Assembly: GCF_025263265.1 (NCBI RefSeq)
Contig: NZ_CP079869.1
Location: 3,534,001-3,598,000 of the forward strand
Source: Mycobacterium sp. SMC-4
GTDB lineage: Bacteria; Actinomycetota; Actinomycetes; Mycobacteriales; Mycobacteriaceae
Length of the DNA stretch: 64,000 nucleotides
Direction: 5' to 3'
Part shown: one piece after another, positions 19,054-28,854 of the stretch
Position numbering within the stretch: position 1 is the stretch's first letter
Layout: each line of letters begins with the position of its first letter
Notes under the pieces: generated by a model
What the model saw: only the letters and a program-made list of their open reading frames with translations
What the model was told of the DNA's origin: nothing
Database searches by the model: none
Position numbers and translations under genes: made by a program

Positions 19054-19878
19054 ATGCCCACCCCCGCGATCGCCGCTGGTGCCGAGCCCTCCGGTGCGCA
19101 GCTTTCGTTGTCGGTCTGCGCGGAGATGGTCTTCACCGACCTGCCCATCATCGAGCGGGTGCGACGCATCGGGGACCTCGGTTTCGCCGCCGAGATCTGG
19201 AGCTGGCACGACAAAGACCTCACGGCGATAGCAGCCACCGGGGTGCCGATCACCTCTATGACGGGCTATCTGCACGGTGATCTGATCGATCCGGCAACCT
19301 GCGACGAGTTGGTGCGGACGGCCGAGCTGAGCATCAAAGCGGCTGAAACACTTGGGGTTACCCGGTTGAATCTGCATACCGCCGAACTCGTCGACGGTCA
19401 GGCGGCGCGGCCCAGGCAGCGCAGTACCGGCCGGATGTGGCTGACCGCGGCCCGGACCTTGGAGCGTATCGGCGAGCTCGGAGCAGCGGCGGGTGTGACG
19501 TTCTGCCTGGAGAACCTCAACACCATCGTCGATCACCCGGGCGTTCCGCTGGCTCGGGCGAAGGACACGCTCGCCCTCGTCGAGGCGGTCGGTCGTCCGA
19601 ACGTCAAGATGATGCTCGACCTGTACCACGCCCAGATCGGGGAGGGGAATCTGATCGAGCTGATCCGCCGCTGCGGCGATGCCATCGGCGAGATACAGGT
19701 CGCCGATGTACCCGGTCGATGCGAACCCGGCACCGGCGAAATCAACTATCCCGCAATCGCCGCCGTTCTGCGCGACGCAGGCTACACCGCGACGGTCGGT
19801 CTGGAAGCCTGGGCTTCCCATGCCGGCACCGCGGGCAGTGAGGCTGCCCTGGCGGCGTTTCGCGCCGCTTTCTCGTGA
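19054..19878 (+). CDS. Hydroxypyruvate isomerase-like TIM-barrel sugar isomerase/epimerase
   Basis: 274 aa from ATG 19054, with GGAG 6 bases upstream. It is a xylose-isomerase-like TIM barrel: LSLSVCAEMVFTDLPIIERV at the start, CLENLNTIVDHPG with the metal-binding Glu near residue 153, KMMLDLYHAQIGEGN (Asp/His) and IGEIQVADVPGRCEPGTGEI. This set resembles hydroxypyruvate isomerase (Hyi) and inosose isomerase-type proteins. Placed between the transporter and the GntR regulator, it probably isomerises an inositol-derived keto sugar. The exact reaction is unknown. Confidence 0.8.
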   Translation: MPTPAIAAGAEPSGAQLSLSVCAEMVFTDLPIIERVRRIGDLGFAAEIWSWHDKDLTAIAATGVPITSMTGYLHGDLIDPATCDELVRTAELSIKAAETLGVTRLNLHTAELVDGQAARPRQRSTGRMWLTAARTLERIGELGAAAGVTFCLENLNTIVDHPGVPLARAKDTLALVEAVGRPNVKMMLDLYHAQIGEGNLIELIRRCGDAIGEIQVADVPGRCEPGTGEINYPAIAAVLRDAGYTATVGLEAWASHAGTAGSEAALAAFRAAFS

Positions 19879-19908
19879 CGTGACGGGCGGCGCTCGACAA
19901 CCGAGGCG

Positions 19909-20640
19909 TCAGCGGTCGACGAGCGTGGTGTCGAAGTAGTAGCGCGACGCACGGTAGCAGTGGTTACCGAATTCCACGGCGGTGCCCGAGTCATCAAATG
20001 CGGTGCGAGTCATCGTCAGCAGCGGAGCGTTCGGCTTCTCGTCCAGCAGTTGCGCCTCGGCGCGGGTCGCGCTGCGCGCGCCGATGCGCTGCCGGGCCAA
20101 CCGGATGTGCACACCGCGGGCACGCAACGACTGATAGAGACCGCTGACCTCCAACTCGGCGGCATCCGGGGCAAGATCGGCCGGCAGGTGGTTGATCATC
20201 AGTGCCAGCGGTTCGCCGTTGGCGCAACGCAACCGGTGGATCGCGGCGACGTCTCGACCTTCGGCCAGGTTCAACTCGCGGGCAACCTCTTCGTCGGGCG
20301 GGCCGACATGGAATTTGAGCAACCGCGTGGTGGGTTCCTGCCCGGCGCGCGTCAGGTCGTCGAACAAGCTGGTCAGCTCAACTCGACGGTGTACCGGGTT
20401 CTGCACGACCTGCGTGCCGACCCCCCGCTTGCGCACCAGCAGCCCCTTGTCGACCAGCTCCTGGATTGCGCGGCGCGTGGTGGGACGCGACAACGTCAGG
20501 CGCTTCGCCAGCGCGAGCTCATTCTCGAAGCGGTCACCTGGTGCGAGTTCGCCGTCCCTGATCGCAGCCTCGATCGCCTGGGCCAACTGGTAATACAGCG
20601 GAACCGGGCTTGACCTGTCGAGCTCCACTGTCAGGGGCAC
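19909..20640 (-). CDS. GntR-family (HutC/UTRA) regulator, probable IolR
   Basis: 243 aa. Winged helix at residues 10-75 (PLYYQLAQAIEAAIRDGELA, LSRPTTRRAIQELVDKGLLV), then a UTRA ligand-binding domain (EPLALMINHLPADLAPD, RQRIGARSATRAEAQLL). GTG start with GGAG 5 bases upstream. It is divergent from iolC, and the shared 16-bp palindrome lies between them, as expected for an autoregulated local regulator. By context it is the functional counterpart of Corynebacterium IolR, with an inositol breakdown intermediate as likely ligand. Confidence 0.88.
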   Translation of the reverse strand: MPLTVELDRSSPVPLYYQLAQAIEAAIRDGELAPGDRFENELALAKRLTLSRPTTRRAIQELVDKGLLVRKRGVGTQVVQNPVHRRVELTSLFDDLTRAGQEPTTRLLKFHVGPPDEEVARELNLAEGRDVAAIHRLRCANGEPLALMINHLPADLAPDAAELEVSGLYQSLRARGVHIRLARQRIGARSATRAEAQLLDEKPNAPLLTMTRTAFDDSGTAVEFGNHCYRASRYYFDTTLVDR

Positions 20641-20709
20641 GTCAGCTCCGATCTCGGGTTGGGCCTGTCAACCGTAGCTGCATCGTAACACCGCTTGAGA
20701 TAAAGATAG

Positions 20710-20725
20710 AATGTCAGGACAAACT
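20710..20725. promoter_or_regulatory. IolR-type operator between the GntR gene and iolC
   Basis: AATGTCAGGACAAACT is the exact reverse complement of the site at 18755-18770. One base downstream a TTGACA (20727-20732) follows in the iolC direction, the same spacing as at the transporter. Palindromic core TGTC-AG-GACA. Confidence 0.78.
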
Positions 20726-20796
20726 CTTGACATGGTGAGGTCACGAGGGGCACAGTCGTCATCAGCCACCCACATCGATCCGTCGGAGTGACTTTG

Positions 20797-21798
20797 ATGA
20801 CCCATCAGCCGTATGACGTTCTCGCCATCGGGCGCAGCGGTGTCGACGTCTACCCCTTGCAGGTCGGTGTCGGCCTCCAAGATGTCGAGACATTCGGCAA
20901 GTTCCTGGGCGGCAGCGCTGCCAACGTCGCGGTCGCCGCGGCCCGTCTCGGCAATCGGTCGGCGCTGATCTCCGGAGTGGGTGAGGATCCGTTCGGCCGC
21001 TATGTGCGGGCCGAGCTGTCCCGCCTGGATGTCGACAACCGATTCGTGACGGTCCACGCAGAGTTCCCGACGCCGGTGACGTTCTGTGAGATCTTCCCAC
21101 CCGACGATTTCCCGCTGTACTTCTACCGCAAGCCCAGCGCCCCGGATCTGCAGATCCGGCCCGACGAAATCGACGCCGAAGCCGTGCGGTCAGCACGGCT
21201 GTTCTGGTCGACCGTCACCGGACTTTCCGAAGAGCCAAGCCGCAGCGCCCATTTCGCAGCGTGGGAGGCTCGCGCCAAGGGGCGCGAAGCGACGGATGGT
21301 CGAGTGAGCAGGACACCGCTGACAGTCCTCGATCTGGATTATCGCCCGATGTTCTGGGCCACTCCGGGCGCCGCCACCGAGCAGGTTCAGAAGGCGCTCG
21401 CGCACGTGACCGTCGCGGTCGGCAACCGCGAGGAGTGCCAGATCGCCGTCGGCGAGTCGAATCCGCACAAGGCCGCCGATGCGCTGCTCGACCTCGGCGT
21501 CGAGTTGGCCATCGTCAAGCAAGGGCCCCGGGGGGTGCTGGGCAAGACCCGCCGATCGTCGGTTACCGTGGCGCCCAACGACGTTGACGTGATCAACGGT
21601 CTCGGGGCCGGTGACGCGTTCGGTGGCAGCCTGTGCCATGGACTGCTGCGCGGCTGGCCGTTGGAGAAGACACTGCGCTACGCCAACGCCGCGGGGGCGA
21701 TCGTAGCCGGCCGGCTGGAATGTTCGACTGCGATGCCCACCGCCGCCGAGGTCGCCGAACTCGCCGAGCGAACCGCGATCGAGGCTGTCAATGTCTGA
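20797..21798 (+). CDS. iolC: 5-dehydro-2-deoxygluconokinase IolC
   Basis: 333 aa from ATG 20797 (GGAG 8 bases upstream; an in-frame GTG lies 9 bp earlier). PfkB-family carbohydrate kinase: GKFLGGSAANVAVAAARLG near residue 37 and the C-terminal signature NGLGAGDAFGGSLCHGLL with the catalytic Asp. It phosphorylates 5-dehydro-2-deoxygluconate in myo-inositol breakdown. First gene of the iolC-aldolase-iolB-iolD-iolG operon, directly behind the GntR operator; its stop overlaps the next start by 8 bp. Confidence 0.92.
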   Translation: MTHQPYDVLAIGRSGVDVYPLQVGVGLQDVETFGKFLGGSAANVAVAAARLGNRSALISGVGEDPFGRYVRAELSRLDVDNRFVTVHAEFPTPVTFCEIFPPDDFPLYFYRKPSAPDLQIRPDEIDAEAVRSARLFWSTVTGLSEEPSRSAHFAAWEARAKGREATDGRVSRTPLTVLDLDYRPMFWATPGAATEQVQKALAHVTVAVGNREECQIAVGESNPHKAADALLDLGVELAIVKQGPRGVLGKTRRSSVTVAPNDVDVINGLGAGDAFGGSLCHGLLRGWPLEKTLRYANAAGAIVAGRLECSTAMPTAAEVAELAERTAIEAVNV

Positions 21799-22705
21799 AC
21801 TTGCCCCGTCTGATGGCGGACGGCCCAGAGAGGCGGCGTGCGGCGATTACGCGGCAGTCACCGAGCTCCGCGCGACCGACCCGGACGCTGTCGCACGCGC
21901 CTGGGCACACCGGACGACGCGTCCCACCGTGCGCGGAGACGGGCGCCTGATGGTCGTCGCCGCCGACCACCCGGCCCGGGGTGCGCTCGCCGTCGGGTCT
22001 CGGCCCACCGCCATGAACAGCCGCACAGACCTGCTCGACCGGCTGCGCGCGGCGCTCGCCGACCCGGGTGTGGACGGCGTGCTGGCTACCGCGGACATCC
22101 TCGACGACCTGGTGCTCATGGGCGCGCTGGAGGACAAGGTCGTGTTCTCGTCGTTCAACCGGGGTGGTCTGGCCGGCTCGTCGTTCGAACTCGACGATCG
22201 GATGACCGGAGCCACTGCGGCGTCCACCGCTGCCGCGCGGATGAACGGCGGAAAGATGTTGTGCCGCATCGACCTCCAGGACGCCGGCACGGTGGCCACC
22301 CTGGCGGCATGCGCACAGGCCATCGACGAGCTCGCAGCCCACGGTCTGATCGCGATGCTGGAGCCCTTCATATCGTCGCGGGTCGAGGGCAAGGTTCGCA
22401 ACAACCTCTCCCCCGATGCGGTGATCAAGTCGGTACACATCGGCCAGGGCCTCGGCTCGACCTCGGCGTACACGTGGATGAAGCTCCCGGTGGTCGACGA
22501 AATGGACCGGGTGATGGAGTCGACCACGATGCCGACCCTGCTGCTCGGCGGGGACCCGACCGATCCGGATGAGGCGTTCGCCAGTTGGGAGAAGGCGCTG
22601 TCGCTGCCGTCGGTGCGGGGCCTGATCGTGGGCCGCACCTTGCTCTACCCACCCGACGACGATGTCAGCTCGGCGGTCGCGACCGCGGTGGCGATGGTCC
22701 GATGA
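21791..22705 (+). CDS. Cgl0159-family (beta/alpha)8 protein, probable inositol-pathway aldolase
   Basis: 304 aa. DeoC/LacD-like barrel with LMVVAADHPARGALAVG near residue 53, MLCRIDLQDAGTVATLAACA and GLIAMLEPFISSR. The family is known from actinobacterial inositol clusters (Corynebacterium Cgl0159), where it stands in the place of the IolJ aldolase that cleaves 2-deoxy-5-keto-gluconate 6-phosphate to dihydroxyacetone phosphate and malonate semialdehyde. The aldolase role is inferred from position between iolC and iolB and from the absence of an iolJ-type gene. Overlaps iolC by 8 bp and iolB by 4 bp. Confidence 0.82.
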   Translation: MSELAPSDGGRPREAACGDYAAVTELRATDPDAVARAWAHRTTRPTVRGDGRLMVVAADHPARGALAVGSRPTAMNSRTDLLDRLRAALADPGVDGVLATADILDDLVLMGALEDKVVFSSFNRGGLAGSSFELDDRMTGATAASTAAARMNGGKMLCRIDLQDAGTVATLAACAQAIDELAAHGLIAMLEPFISSRVEGKVRNNLSPDAVIKSVHIGQGLGSTSAYTWMKLPVVDEMDRVMESTTMPTLLLGGDPTDPDEAFASWEKALSLPSVRGLIVGRTLLYPPDDDVSSAVATAVAMVR

Positions 22706-23589
22706 GGTCCAAGCTCTACATTCCCGCAGGCAGTGCGACCGCACCGTATTCCGTCGCGATCACACCGGCGGACGCCGGTTGGGCCGAGTGCTCGCTGCAC
22801 GTCCTGGATCTGGACGCCGAGGGCGAGTCGGTGTCGTTGGGCACCGGCGACACCGAAGTGATGATCCTGCCGCTGGCCGGCGGCGGCTCCGTCGAGTGCG
22901 ACGGGCAGGTGTACGAGTTGTCGCCCCGCACATCGGTGTTCGACGGTCCGGCAGACATGGTGTATCTCGGTGTCGCGCAGACCTACACCGTGACCGGCTG
23001 GGGACGGATCGCGATCTGCGGTGCCAGGGCGGCCAAGTCCTATCCCAACCGACGTGTCGCCGCGGCCGATGTCGCTGTCGAACTGCGCGGTGCGGGCAAC
23101 TGCAGCAGACAGGTGCACAACTTCGGCACCGCCACCGCGTTCGAGGCGGACTCGCTGATCGCGTGTGAGGTGATCACGCCCGGCGGCAATTGGTCGAGCT
23201 ACCCCGCCCACAAACACGACGAGAACACAGATGTCGAGACCCAACTCGAGGAGATCTACTACTTCGAGGTCGACGACAGTCCAGCAGGCACACCAGGATT
23301 CGGATATCACCGGGTCTATGGCACCCCGCAGCGTCCGATCGAGGTGCTCGAGGAGGTCCGCACCGGGGATGTGGTGCTGGTCCCGCATGGGTACCACGGG
23401 CCGTCGATCGCAGCGCCCGGCCACCACATGTACTACCTCAACGTGATGGCCGGCTCCGGGCCGAATCGCGCCTGGCTCATCTGTGACGACCCGAACCACA
23501 CCTGGCTACGCAGCAGCTGGGAACACCAGCAGATCGACCCCCGCCTGCCGTTCACTTCGACCTCCGTGACGCAATCGCCGGCTGGATAG
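22702..23589 (+). CDS. iolB: 5-deoxy-glucuronate isomerase IolB
   Basis: 295 aa from ATG 22702, overlapping the preceding stop (ATGA). The bicupin isomerase signature is clear: SSYPAHKHDE near residue 172 and EEIYYFEV shortly after, which carry the metal ligands, then VPHGYHGPSIAAPGHHMYYL. It converts 5-deoxy-glucuronate to 5-dehydro-2-deoxygluconate, the substrate of IolC. An upstream extension of the frame is antisense-like and rejected. Confidence 0.93.
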   Translation: MRSKLYIPAGSATAPYSVAITPADAGWAECSLHVLDLDAEGESVSLGTGDTEVMILPLAGGGSVECDGQVYELSPRTSVFDGPADMVYLGVAQTYTVTGWGRIAICGARAAKSYPNRRVAAADVAVELRGAGNCSRQVHNFGTATAFEADSLIACEVITPGGNWSSYPAHKHDENTDVETQLEEIYYFEVDDSPAGTPGFGYHRVYGTPQRPIEVLEEVRTGDVVLVPHGYHGPSIAAPGHHMYYLNVMAGSGPNRAWLICDDPNHTWLRSSWEHQQIDPRLPFTSTSVTQSPAG

Positions 23590-23601
23590 GAGAAGAGACC
23601 T

Positions 23602-25551
23602 GTGGTTTCCACCGCGCCGAAGTCGACCGACAAGATCGTCGACCGTGAACCCACCGTGCGGCTCACCGTCGCCCAGGCAACCGTGCGCTTTCTGGCCAAC
23701 CAGTACGTCGACCGGGACGGGTTGCGGCGCAAGTTCTTCGCCGGCTGCCTCGGCATCTTTGGCCACGGCAATGTGGCCGGCATCGGGCAGGCGCTGCTGC
23801 AGGACGAGGTGCTGGCCCACGAGGCCGGTCGCGAGCCCGGCCTGAGGTACGTGCTGGGACGCAACGAGCAGGCCATGGTGCACACCGCGGTGGCCTACGC
23901 CCGCCAACAGGACCGCATCCAGGCGTGGGCAGTCACCGCCAGCGTGGGCCCCGGCTCGACCAACATGCTCACCGGCGCGGCATTGGCCACCATCAATCGT
24001 CTTCCCGTGCTGCTGCTGCCGGCAGACACGTTCGCCACCCGGGTGAGTTCACCGGTGCTCCAGGAGCTCGAACTGCCGTCCAGTGGTGATGTGACCGTCA
24101 ACGACGCGTTCAAGCCGCTGTCGCGCTACTTCGACCGGGTATGGCGCCCGGAGCAGCTGCCGGCGGCTCTGCTCGGCGCGATGCGCGTGCTCACCGACCC
24201 GGTGGAAACGGGGGCCGCGACGGTGGCCCTTCCGCAGGACGTCCAGGCCGAGTCGTTCGACTGGCCGGTGTCGCTGTTCGCCGAGCGGACATGGCATATC
24301 GCCCGCCCACTTCCGGAGCGTTCGGTGATCGACAAGGCTGCCGAGGTGATACGAACGGCCACCAAGCCGTTGATCGTCGCCGGCGGCGGAGTCATCTACT
24401 CAGGCGCCAACGACGCTCTCGCCCATTTCGTTGCCAAGACCGGAATCCCGGTGTCGGAAAGTCAGGCCGGTAAGGGATCTCTGCTGCACGACGACCCCCG
24501 CTCGGTCGGCGCGGTCGGCTCGACGGGCACCACCGCAGCCAACGCATTGGCCGCCGAGGCCGATGTGGTCATCGGAATCGGGACCCGGTACAGCGATTTC
24601 ACCTCGGCCTCACGCACCGCGTTCAACAATCCCGAGGTCCGGTTCGTCAACATCAACGTAGCCTCGCTGGATTCGGTGAAGCAGGGCGCGATCAGCGTGG
24701 TGGCCGACGCCCGGGAGGCCCTCGACGCTCTCACCGACCTGCTCGACGGGTACACCGTCGGCGAGGATTACGCGGCGCGGATCGGTGAGCTCATGACCGA
24801 GTGGAACGACACGGTGTCGGCGGCCTACCGCACCGAGGAGGGCGTCGCACTCAACCAGAATCAGGTGATCGGCCTGGTCAACACGCTGTCGGACCCCCGC
24901 GACGTCGTGGTGTGCGCGGCCGGGTCCATGCCGGGCGATCTGCACAAGCTGTGGCGCATGCGTGACCGTAAGGGCTACCACGTCGAATACGGGTTCTCCT
25001 GCATGGGATATGAGATCGCCGGCGGGATCGGCGTGCGGATGGCCGCACCGGACCGGGATGTCTTCGTCCTGGTGGGTGACGGCTCGTACCTGATGATGGC
25101 GACCGAACTGGTCACCGCCGTTCAGGAGGGGGTCAAGATCATCCCGGTGCTGGTGCAGAACCACGGCTTCGCGTCGATCGGTGGCCTGTCGGAATCGGTG
25201 GGCTCACAACGTTTCGGCACCGCGTACCGGTACCGGGGGCAGGACGGCCGACTCGACGGGGACAAGCTGCCGGTCGACCTGGCTGCCAATGCGGCCAGTT
25301 TGGGCGCCGAGGTCATCCGCGTCACCACCTCAGCCGAGTTCACCGACGCGGTCAAGGTTGCCAAAGCCAGCGACCGCACCACGGTCATCCACGTCGAGAC
25401 CGATCCGATGGTCTTCGCGCCCGACAGTCACTCCTGGTGGGACGTCCCGGTCAGCGAGGTCTCGACGCTGGAGTCCACCCAGCAGGCCTACCAGCGGTAC
25501 GCGGACTGGAAAAAGGTCCAGCGACCATTGGTCAACCCGTCGGACCGCTAG
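23602..25551 (+). CDS. iolD: 3D-(3,5/4)-trihydroxycyclohexane-1,2-dione hydrolase IolD
   Basis: 649 aa, GTG start with AGGAG upstream. ThDP-dependent enzyme of the acetolactate synthase fold: N-terminal pyrimidine-binding domain (LGRNEQAMVHTAVAYARQQ with its Glu), a central domain, and the C-terminal GDGSYLMMATELVTAVQEG followed by NHGF, the diphosphate/Mg site. IolD opens the inositol-derived ring to 5-deoxy-glucuronate. It lies 12 bp after iolB in the same operon. Confidence 0.94.
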   Translation: MVSTAPKSTDKIVDREPTVRLTVAQATVRFLANQYVDRDGLRRKFFAGCLGIFGHGNVAGIGQALLQDEVLAHEAGREPGLRYVLGRNEQAMVHTAVAYARQQDRIQAWAVTASVGPGSTNMLTGAALATINRLPVLLLPADTFATRVSSPVLQELELPSSGDVTVNDAFKPLSRYFDRVWRPEQLPAALLGAMRVLTDPVETGAATVALPQDVQAESFDWPVSLFAERTWHIARPLPERSVIDKAAEVIRTATKPLIVAGGGVIYSGANDALAHFVAKTGIPVSESQAGKGSLLHDDPRSVGAVGSTGTTAANALAAEADVVIGIGTRYSDFTSASRTAFNNPEVRFVNINVASLDSVKQGAISVVADAREALDALTDLLDGYTVGEDYAARIGELMTEWNDTVSAAYRTEEGVALNQNQVIGLVNTLSDPRDVVVCAAGSMPGDLHKLWRMRDRKGYHVEYGFSCMGYEIAGGIGVRMAAPDRDVFVLVGDGSYLMMATELVTAVQEGVKIIPVLVQNHGFASIGGLSESVGSQRFGTAYRYRGQDGRLDGDKLPVDLAANAASLGAEVIRVTTSAEFTDAVKVAKASDRTTVIHVETDPMVFAPDSHSWWDVPVSEVSTLESTQQAYQRYADWKKVQRPLVNPSDR

Positions 25552-25566
25552 TCACGAAGGCAGAAG

Positions 25567-25599
25567 ATGAGCACCATCACGGCCCTAAGTCATGACTGA
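25567..25599 (+). CDS. Possible 10-codon leader peptide in front of iolG
   Basis: ATG at 25567 is preceded by GAAGGCAG and opens a frame of ten codons ([10 protein letters not shown]) that stops 8 bp inside iolG. The iolG start itself has no ribosome-binding site, so the short frame may serve to couple iolG translation to iolD-dependent ribosomes. Confidence 0.4.
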   Translation: MSTITALSHD

Positions 25600-26650
25600 T
25601 CTGCGCGTCGCCGTTCTCGGGGTGGGCGTGATGGGCACCGACCACGTCGCCCGCATCACCGCCCGCATCTCGGGGGCCCGGGTCTCGGTGGTCAACGACT
25701 ATGTCGCCGAGAAGGCCGAACAGGTCGCCGCCGGTATCGAAGGATGCCGGGCGGTGGCCGATCCTCTCGACGCGATCGCCGCTGCCGATGTCGATGCCGT
25801 GCTGCTGGCGACTCCGGGCAGCACCCACGAGAAGCAGTTGCTGGCTTGTTTGGAACACGGCAAGCCGGTGATGTGCGAGAAGCCGCTCACCACCGATGTC
25901 GCCACGTCTTTGGAGATCGTCCGCCGCGAATCCGAACTGGGCCGTGCGTTGATCCAGGTCGGTTTCATGCGCCGCTTCGATGACGAGTATCTGCGTCTCA
26001 AGGCGCTGCTCGACGGAGGTGCGCTGGGTCGACCGCTGTTGATGCACTGTGTGCACCGCAACCCGAGTGTGCCCTCGTATTTCGACAGCTCGCTGATCGT
26101 GAAAGACTCGCTGGTCCATGAGATCGACGTGACGCGTTACCTGTTCGGCGAGGAGATCGCCACCGTGCAGATCCTCACGCCGTCGTCGAATCCCGGTGCG
26201 CCCGAGGGCGTGATCGATCCTCAGATCGCAATACTGCGGACGGTGTCCGGGCGCCACGTCGACGTCGAACTGTTCGTCACCACCGGGGTGGCCTACGAGG
26301 TACGCACCGAGGTGGTCGGTGAACATGGCAGTGCGATCATCGGACTGGATGTCGGGATGATCCGCAAGAGCGCAGCGCCGTCACCGGGCGGGGCGGCAGG
26401 TCCGGCCACCTGGGGCGGGCAGATCGCCCCCGACTTCCGAGAGCGGTTCGGCGGCGCCTACGACACCGAGATCCAGCGCTGGGTCGATGCCGTCCGATCG
26501 GGGGCCACGACGGGTGACTATACGGACGGGCCCACCGCCTGGGACGGCTACGCCGCCGCGGCGGTCTGCGCCGCCGGCGTGGAATCACTGCAGACCGGTC
26601 TGCCCGTCGACATCCAGCTCGCCGACCGCCGTGGCGGTTCGACCCGTTAG
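25592..26650 (+). CDS. iolG: myo-Inositol 2-dehydrogenase IolG
   Basis: 352 aa. [15 protein letters not shown] at the N-terminus, CEKPLTTD (catalytic Lys), [26 protein letters not shown] and [15 protein letters not shown] agree closely with actinobacterial inositol dehydrogenase, which makes 2-keto-myo-inositol with NAD. This copy resembles the Corynebacterium IolG that I recall more than the copy at 12024 does. Last gene of the iolC operon, 40 bp after iolD. No iolA follows. Confidence 0.9.
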   Translation: MTDLRVAVLGVGVMGTDHVARITARISGARVSVVNDYVAEKAEQVAAGIEGCRAVADPLDAIAAADVDAVLLATPGSTHEKQLLACLEHGKPVMCEKPLTTDVATSLEIVRRESELGRALIQVGFMRRFDDEYLRLKALLDGGALGRPLLMHCVHRNPSVPSYFDSSLIVKDSLVHEIDVTRYLFGEEIATVQILTPSSNPGAPEGVIDPQIAILRTVSGRHVDVELFVTTGVAYEVRTEVVGEHGSAIIGLDVGMIRKSAAPSPGGAAGPATWGGQIAPDFRERFGGAYDTEIQRWVDAVRSGATTGDYTDGPTAWDGYAAAAVCAAGVESLQTGLPVDIQLADRRGGSTR

Positions 26651-26676
26651 AACCCCCAACCACCCGAGCTGGGACG

Positions 26677-28854
26677 TCACAGGATGTAGAGCATCTCCTG
26701 ATATGTCGGCAAGGGCCAGAGATCGTCGGCCACTACGGCTTCCAGCGCATCGGCTGCCGCCCGTACCGCCTCCATCGCCGGCAGCAGCACCTTTTGGGCG
26801 TGGGTGGCCTCGCCCAGCGCCGATTCCGCGCCGTGGTCGGCCAGACCGGCCTTCAGTGTGCTCAACGCTGCCGTCAGCTCGGAGATCGGCGCCGAAACCG
26901 ACTGCAGCAGAGCCGTATCGGCCTCCATGCCGGCGGCCTTCAACGTCGCGACGTTGTGCGCGAGCTCGGTTTGGTAGCGCACTGCGGCGGGCAGGATGAC
27001 CGTCGTCCCGAGCTCGAGCGCCAGCTTCGCTTCCACACCGATCGTCAGCGCGTACTGTTCCAGCCGAACCTCGTAGCGGCTGTGCAGTTCGCGCTCGCTG
27101 AACACCCCGTAGCGTTCGAAGACCTCGATGGCCTCGGGCTTGATCAGCTCGGGAATCGCGTCGAGCGTCGTCTTCAGGTTCGGCAGGCCACGGCTGGCCG
27201 CTTCGATCTGCCAGTTTTCGGAGTAGCCGTCGCCGTTGAACACCACCGCACCGTGCTCGGTGATGATCTCGGTCAGCAGAGTCTGCACGGCCGCGTCGAA
27301 ATCCTGTCCGTCGGCCACAGCGTTCTCCAGCGCGGTGGCCATGTAGTCGAACGAGTCGGCCATGATCGTGTTGAGCACGGTCATCGGCACCGCGACTGTC
27401 TGCCCCGATCCCGGGGCACGGAATTCGAAGCGGTTGCCGGTGAACGCGAACGGGCTGGTGCGGTTGCGGTCGCCGGGGTCGGTCGGCAGCGCAGGCAAGG
27501 TGTCCACGCCGATGTGCATGATGCCCTTGCCTTTTGACGAGGTTGCCGCACCCTTGGCGATCTGCTCGAACACATCGGCCAACTGTGCGCCGAGGAAGAT
27601 GGAGATGATCGCCGGCGGAGCTTCGTTGGCGCCGAGACGGTGGTCGTTGGTGGCCGAGGCCACCGACACCCGCAACAGGCCACCGAACTTGTGCACGGCA
27701 CGGATGATGGCCGCGCAGAAGACCAGGAATTGGGCGTTCTCATGGGGGGTGTCGCCGGGAACCAGCAGCGAGCCGAGTTCGGAATTGCCGACCGAGAAGT
27801 TGACGTGCTTGCCCGAGCCGTTCACACCAGCGAAGGGCTTCTCGTGGAACAGGCATTCCATTCCGTGCTTCTTGGCGATGGTTTTGAACACCGTCATCAA
27901 CAGCTGCTGATGATCAGAGGCGATGTTGGCCCGCTCGAACATCGGCGCCACCTCGAACTGCGCCGGGGCGACCTCGTTGTGCCGCGTCTTGGCCGGGATG
28001 CCGAGCTTGAACAGCTCACGCTCGGTATCCATCATGAAGCCGAGGACACGCTCCGGCACCGCGCCGAAGTAGTGGTCGTCGAATTCCTGCCCCTTGGGCG
28101 GCTTGGCACCGAACAGCGTGCGGCCGGCATTGACGAGGTCGGGACGGGCCAGGAAGAAGTGCCGGTCGACGAGGAAATACTCCTGTTCCGGACCGCAGAA
28201 GGACACGACCTTCTGCAGGTTCTGGTGACCGAACAGCGCCAGGATGCGTTCGGCGTGCACGCCCATGGCCTGCTGGCTGCGCAGCAGCGGAGTCTTGTAG
28301 TCGAGGGCCTCCCCGGTCATCGAGACGAACACCGTCGGGATGCACAGGGTATTGCCATTCGGGTTCTCCAGGATGTAGGCCGGACTCGTCACGTCCCAGC
28401 CGGTGTAGCCGCGCGCCTCGAAGGTGCTCCGCAGACCGCCCGACGGGAAGCTGGAGGCATCCGGTTCGCCCTGGATCAGCGCCTTGCCGGCGAATTCGGC
28501 CAGTGTCTCGCCGTCGGACACAGGTTCGAGGAAGCTGTCGTGCTTCTCTGCGGTCAGCCCGGTCATCGGGTAGAACACATGCGCGTAATGCGTGGCGCCC
28601 TTCGACAGGGCCCAGTCCTTCATCGCCGAGGCCACCGCATCAGCGATCTCCGGGTCGAGCTTGGTGCCCTTCTCGATCGTGGCCACCACAGACTTGTAGA
28701 CCGACTTCGGCAGGCGCAGCTGCATCTCCGCCTTGGTGAAGACATTGGAACCGAAGATCTGACCAGGCGCTTCAGCAGGATCGAAGCTGATCGCTGGAGG
28801 CACATACGCCTCGACGTTGTTGATCGCCTGCAGGCGCACCGCATTACCGCTCAA
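26677..28854 (-). CDS. Glutamine synthetase type III (GlnN)
   Basis: 725 aa, the length of GSIII rather than of GlnA (about 450-480 aa). Diagnostic segments: [20 protein letters not shown] at the N-terminus, [28 protein letters not shown] and a C-terminal extension of over 150 residues with long helices. It condenses glutamate and ammonia at the cost of ATP. TTG start at 28854 with GAGGAAG just upstream. It stands alone, convergent with iolG, and would be an addition to the chromosomal GlnA enzymes of mycobacteria. Confidence 0.93.
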   Translation of the reverse strand: MSGNAVRLQAINNVEAYVPPAISFDPAEAPGQIFGSNVFTKAEMQLRLPKSVYKSVVATIEKGTKLDPEIADAVASAMKDWALSKGATHYAHVFYPMTGLTAEKHDSFLEPVSDGETLAEFAGKALIQGEPDASSFPSGGLRSTFEARGYTGWDVTSPAYILENPNGNTLCIPTVFVSMTGEALDYKTPLLRSQQAMGVHAERILALFGHQNLQKVVSFCGPEQEYFLVDRHFFLARPDLVNAGRTLFGAKPPKGQEFDDHYFGAVPERVLGFMMDTERELFKLGIPAKTRHNEVAPAQFEVAPMFERANIASDHQQLLMTVFKTIAKKHGMECLFHEKPFAGVNGSGKHVNFSVGNSELGSLLVPGDTPHENAQFLVFCAAIIRAVHKFGGLLRVSVASATNDHRLGANEAPPAIISIFLGAQLADVFEQIAKGAATSSKGKGIMHIGVDTLPALPTDPGDRNRTSPFAFTGNRFEFRAPGSGQTVAVPMTVLNTIMADSFDYMATALENAVADGQDFDAAVQTLLTEIITEHGAVVFNGDGYSENWQIEAASRGLPNLKTTLDAIPELIKPEAIEVFERYGVFSERELHSRYEVRLEQYALTIGVEAKLALELGTTVILPAAVRYQTELAHNVATLKAAGMEADTALLQSVSAPISELTAALSTLKAGLADHGAESALGEATHAQKVLLPAMEAVRAAADALEAVVADDLWPLPTYQEMLYIL

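Noticed and set aside
20735..20744. GTGAGGTCAC near iolC as a CRP site
   Set aside because: The half-sites are separated by 2 bases and not 6, so it does not fit the CRP pattern.
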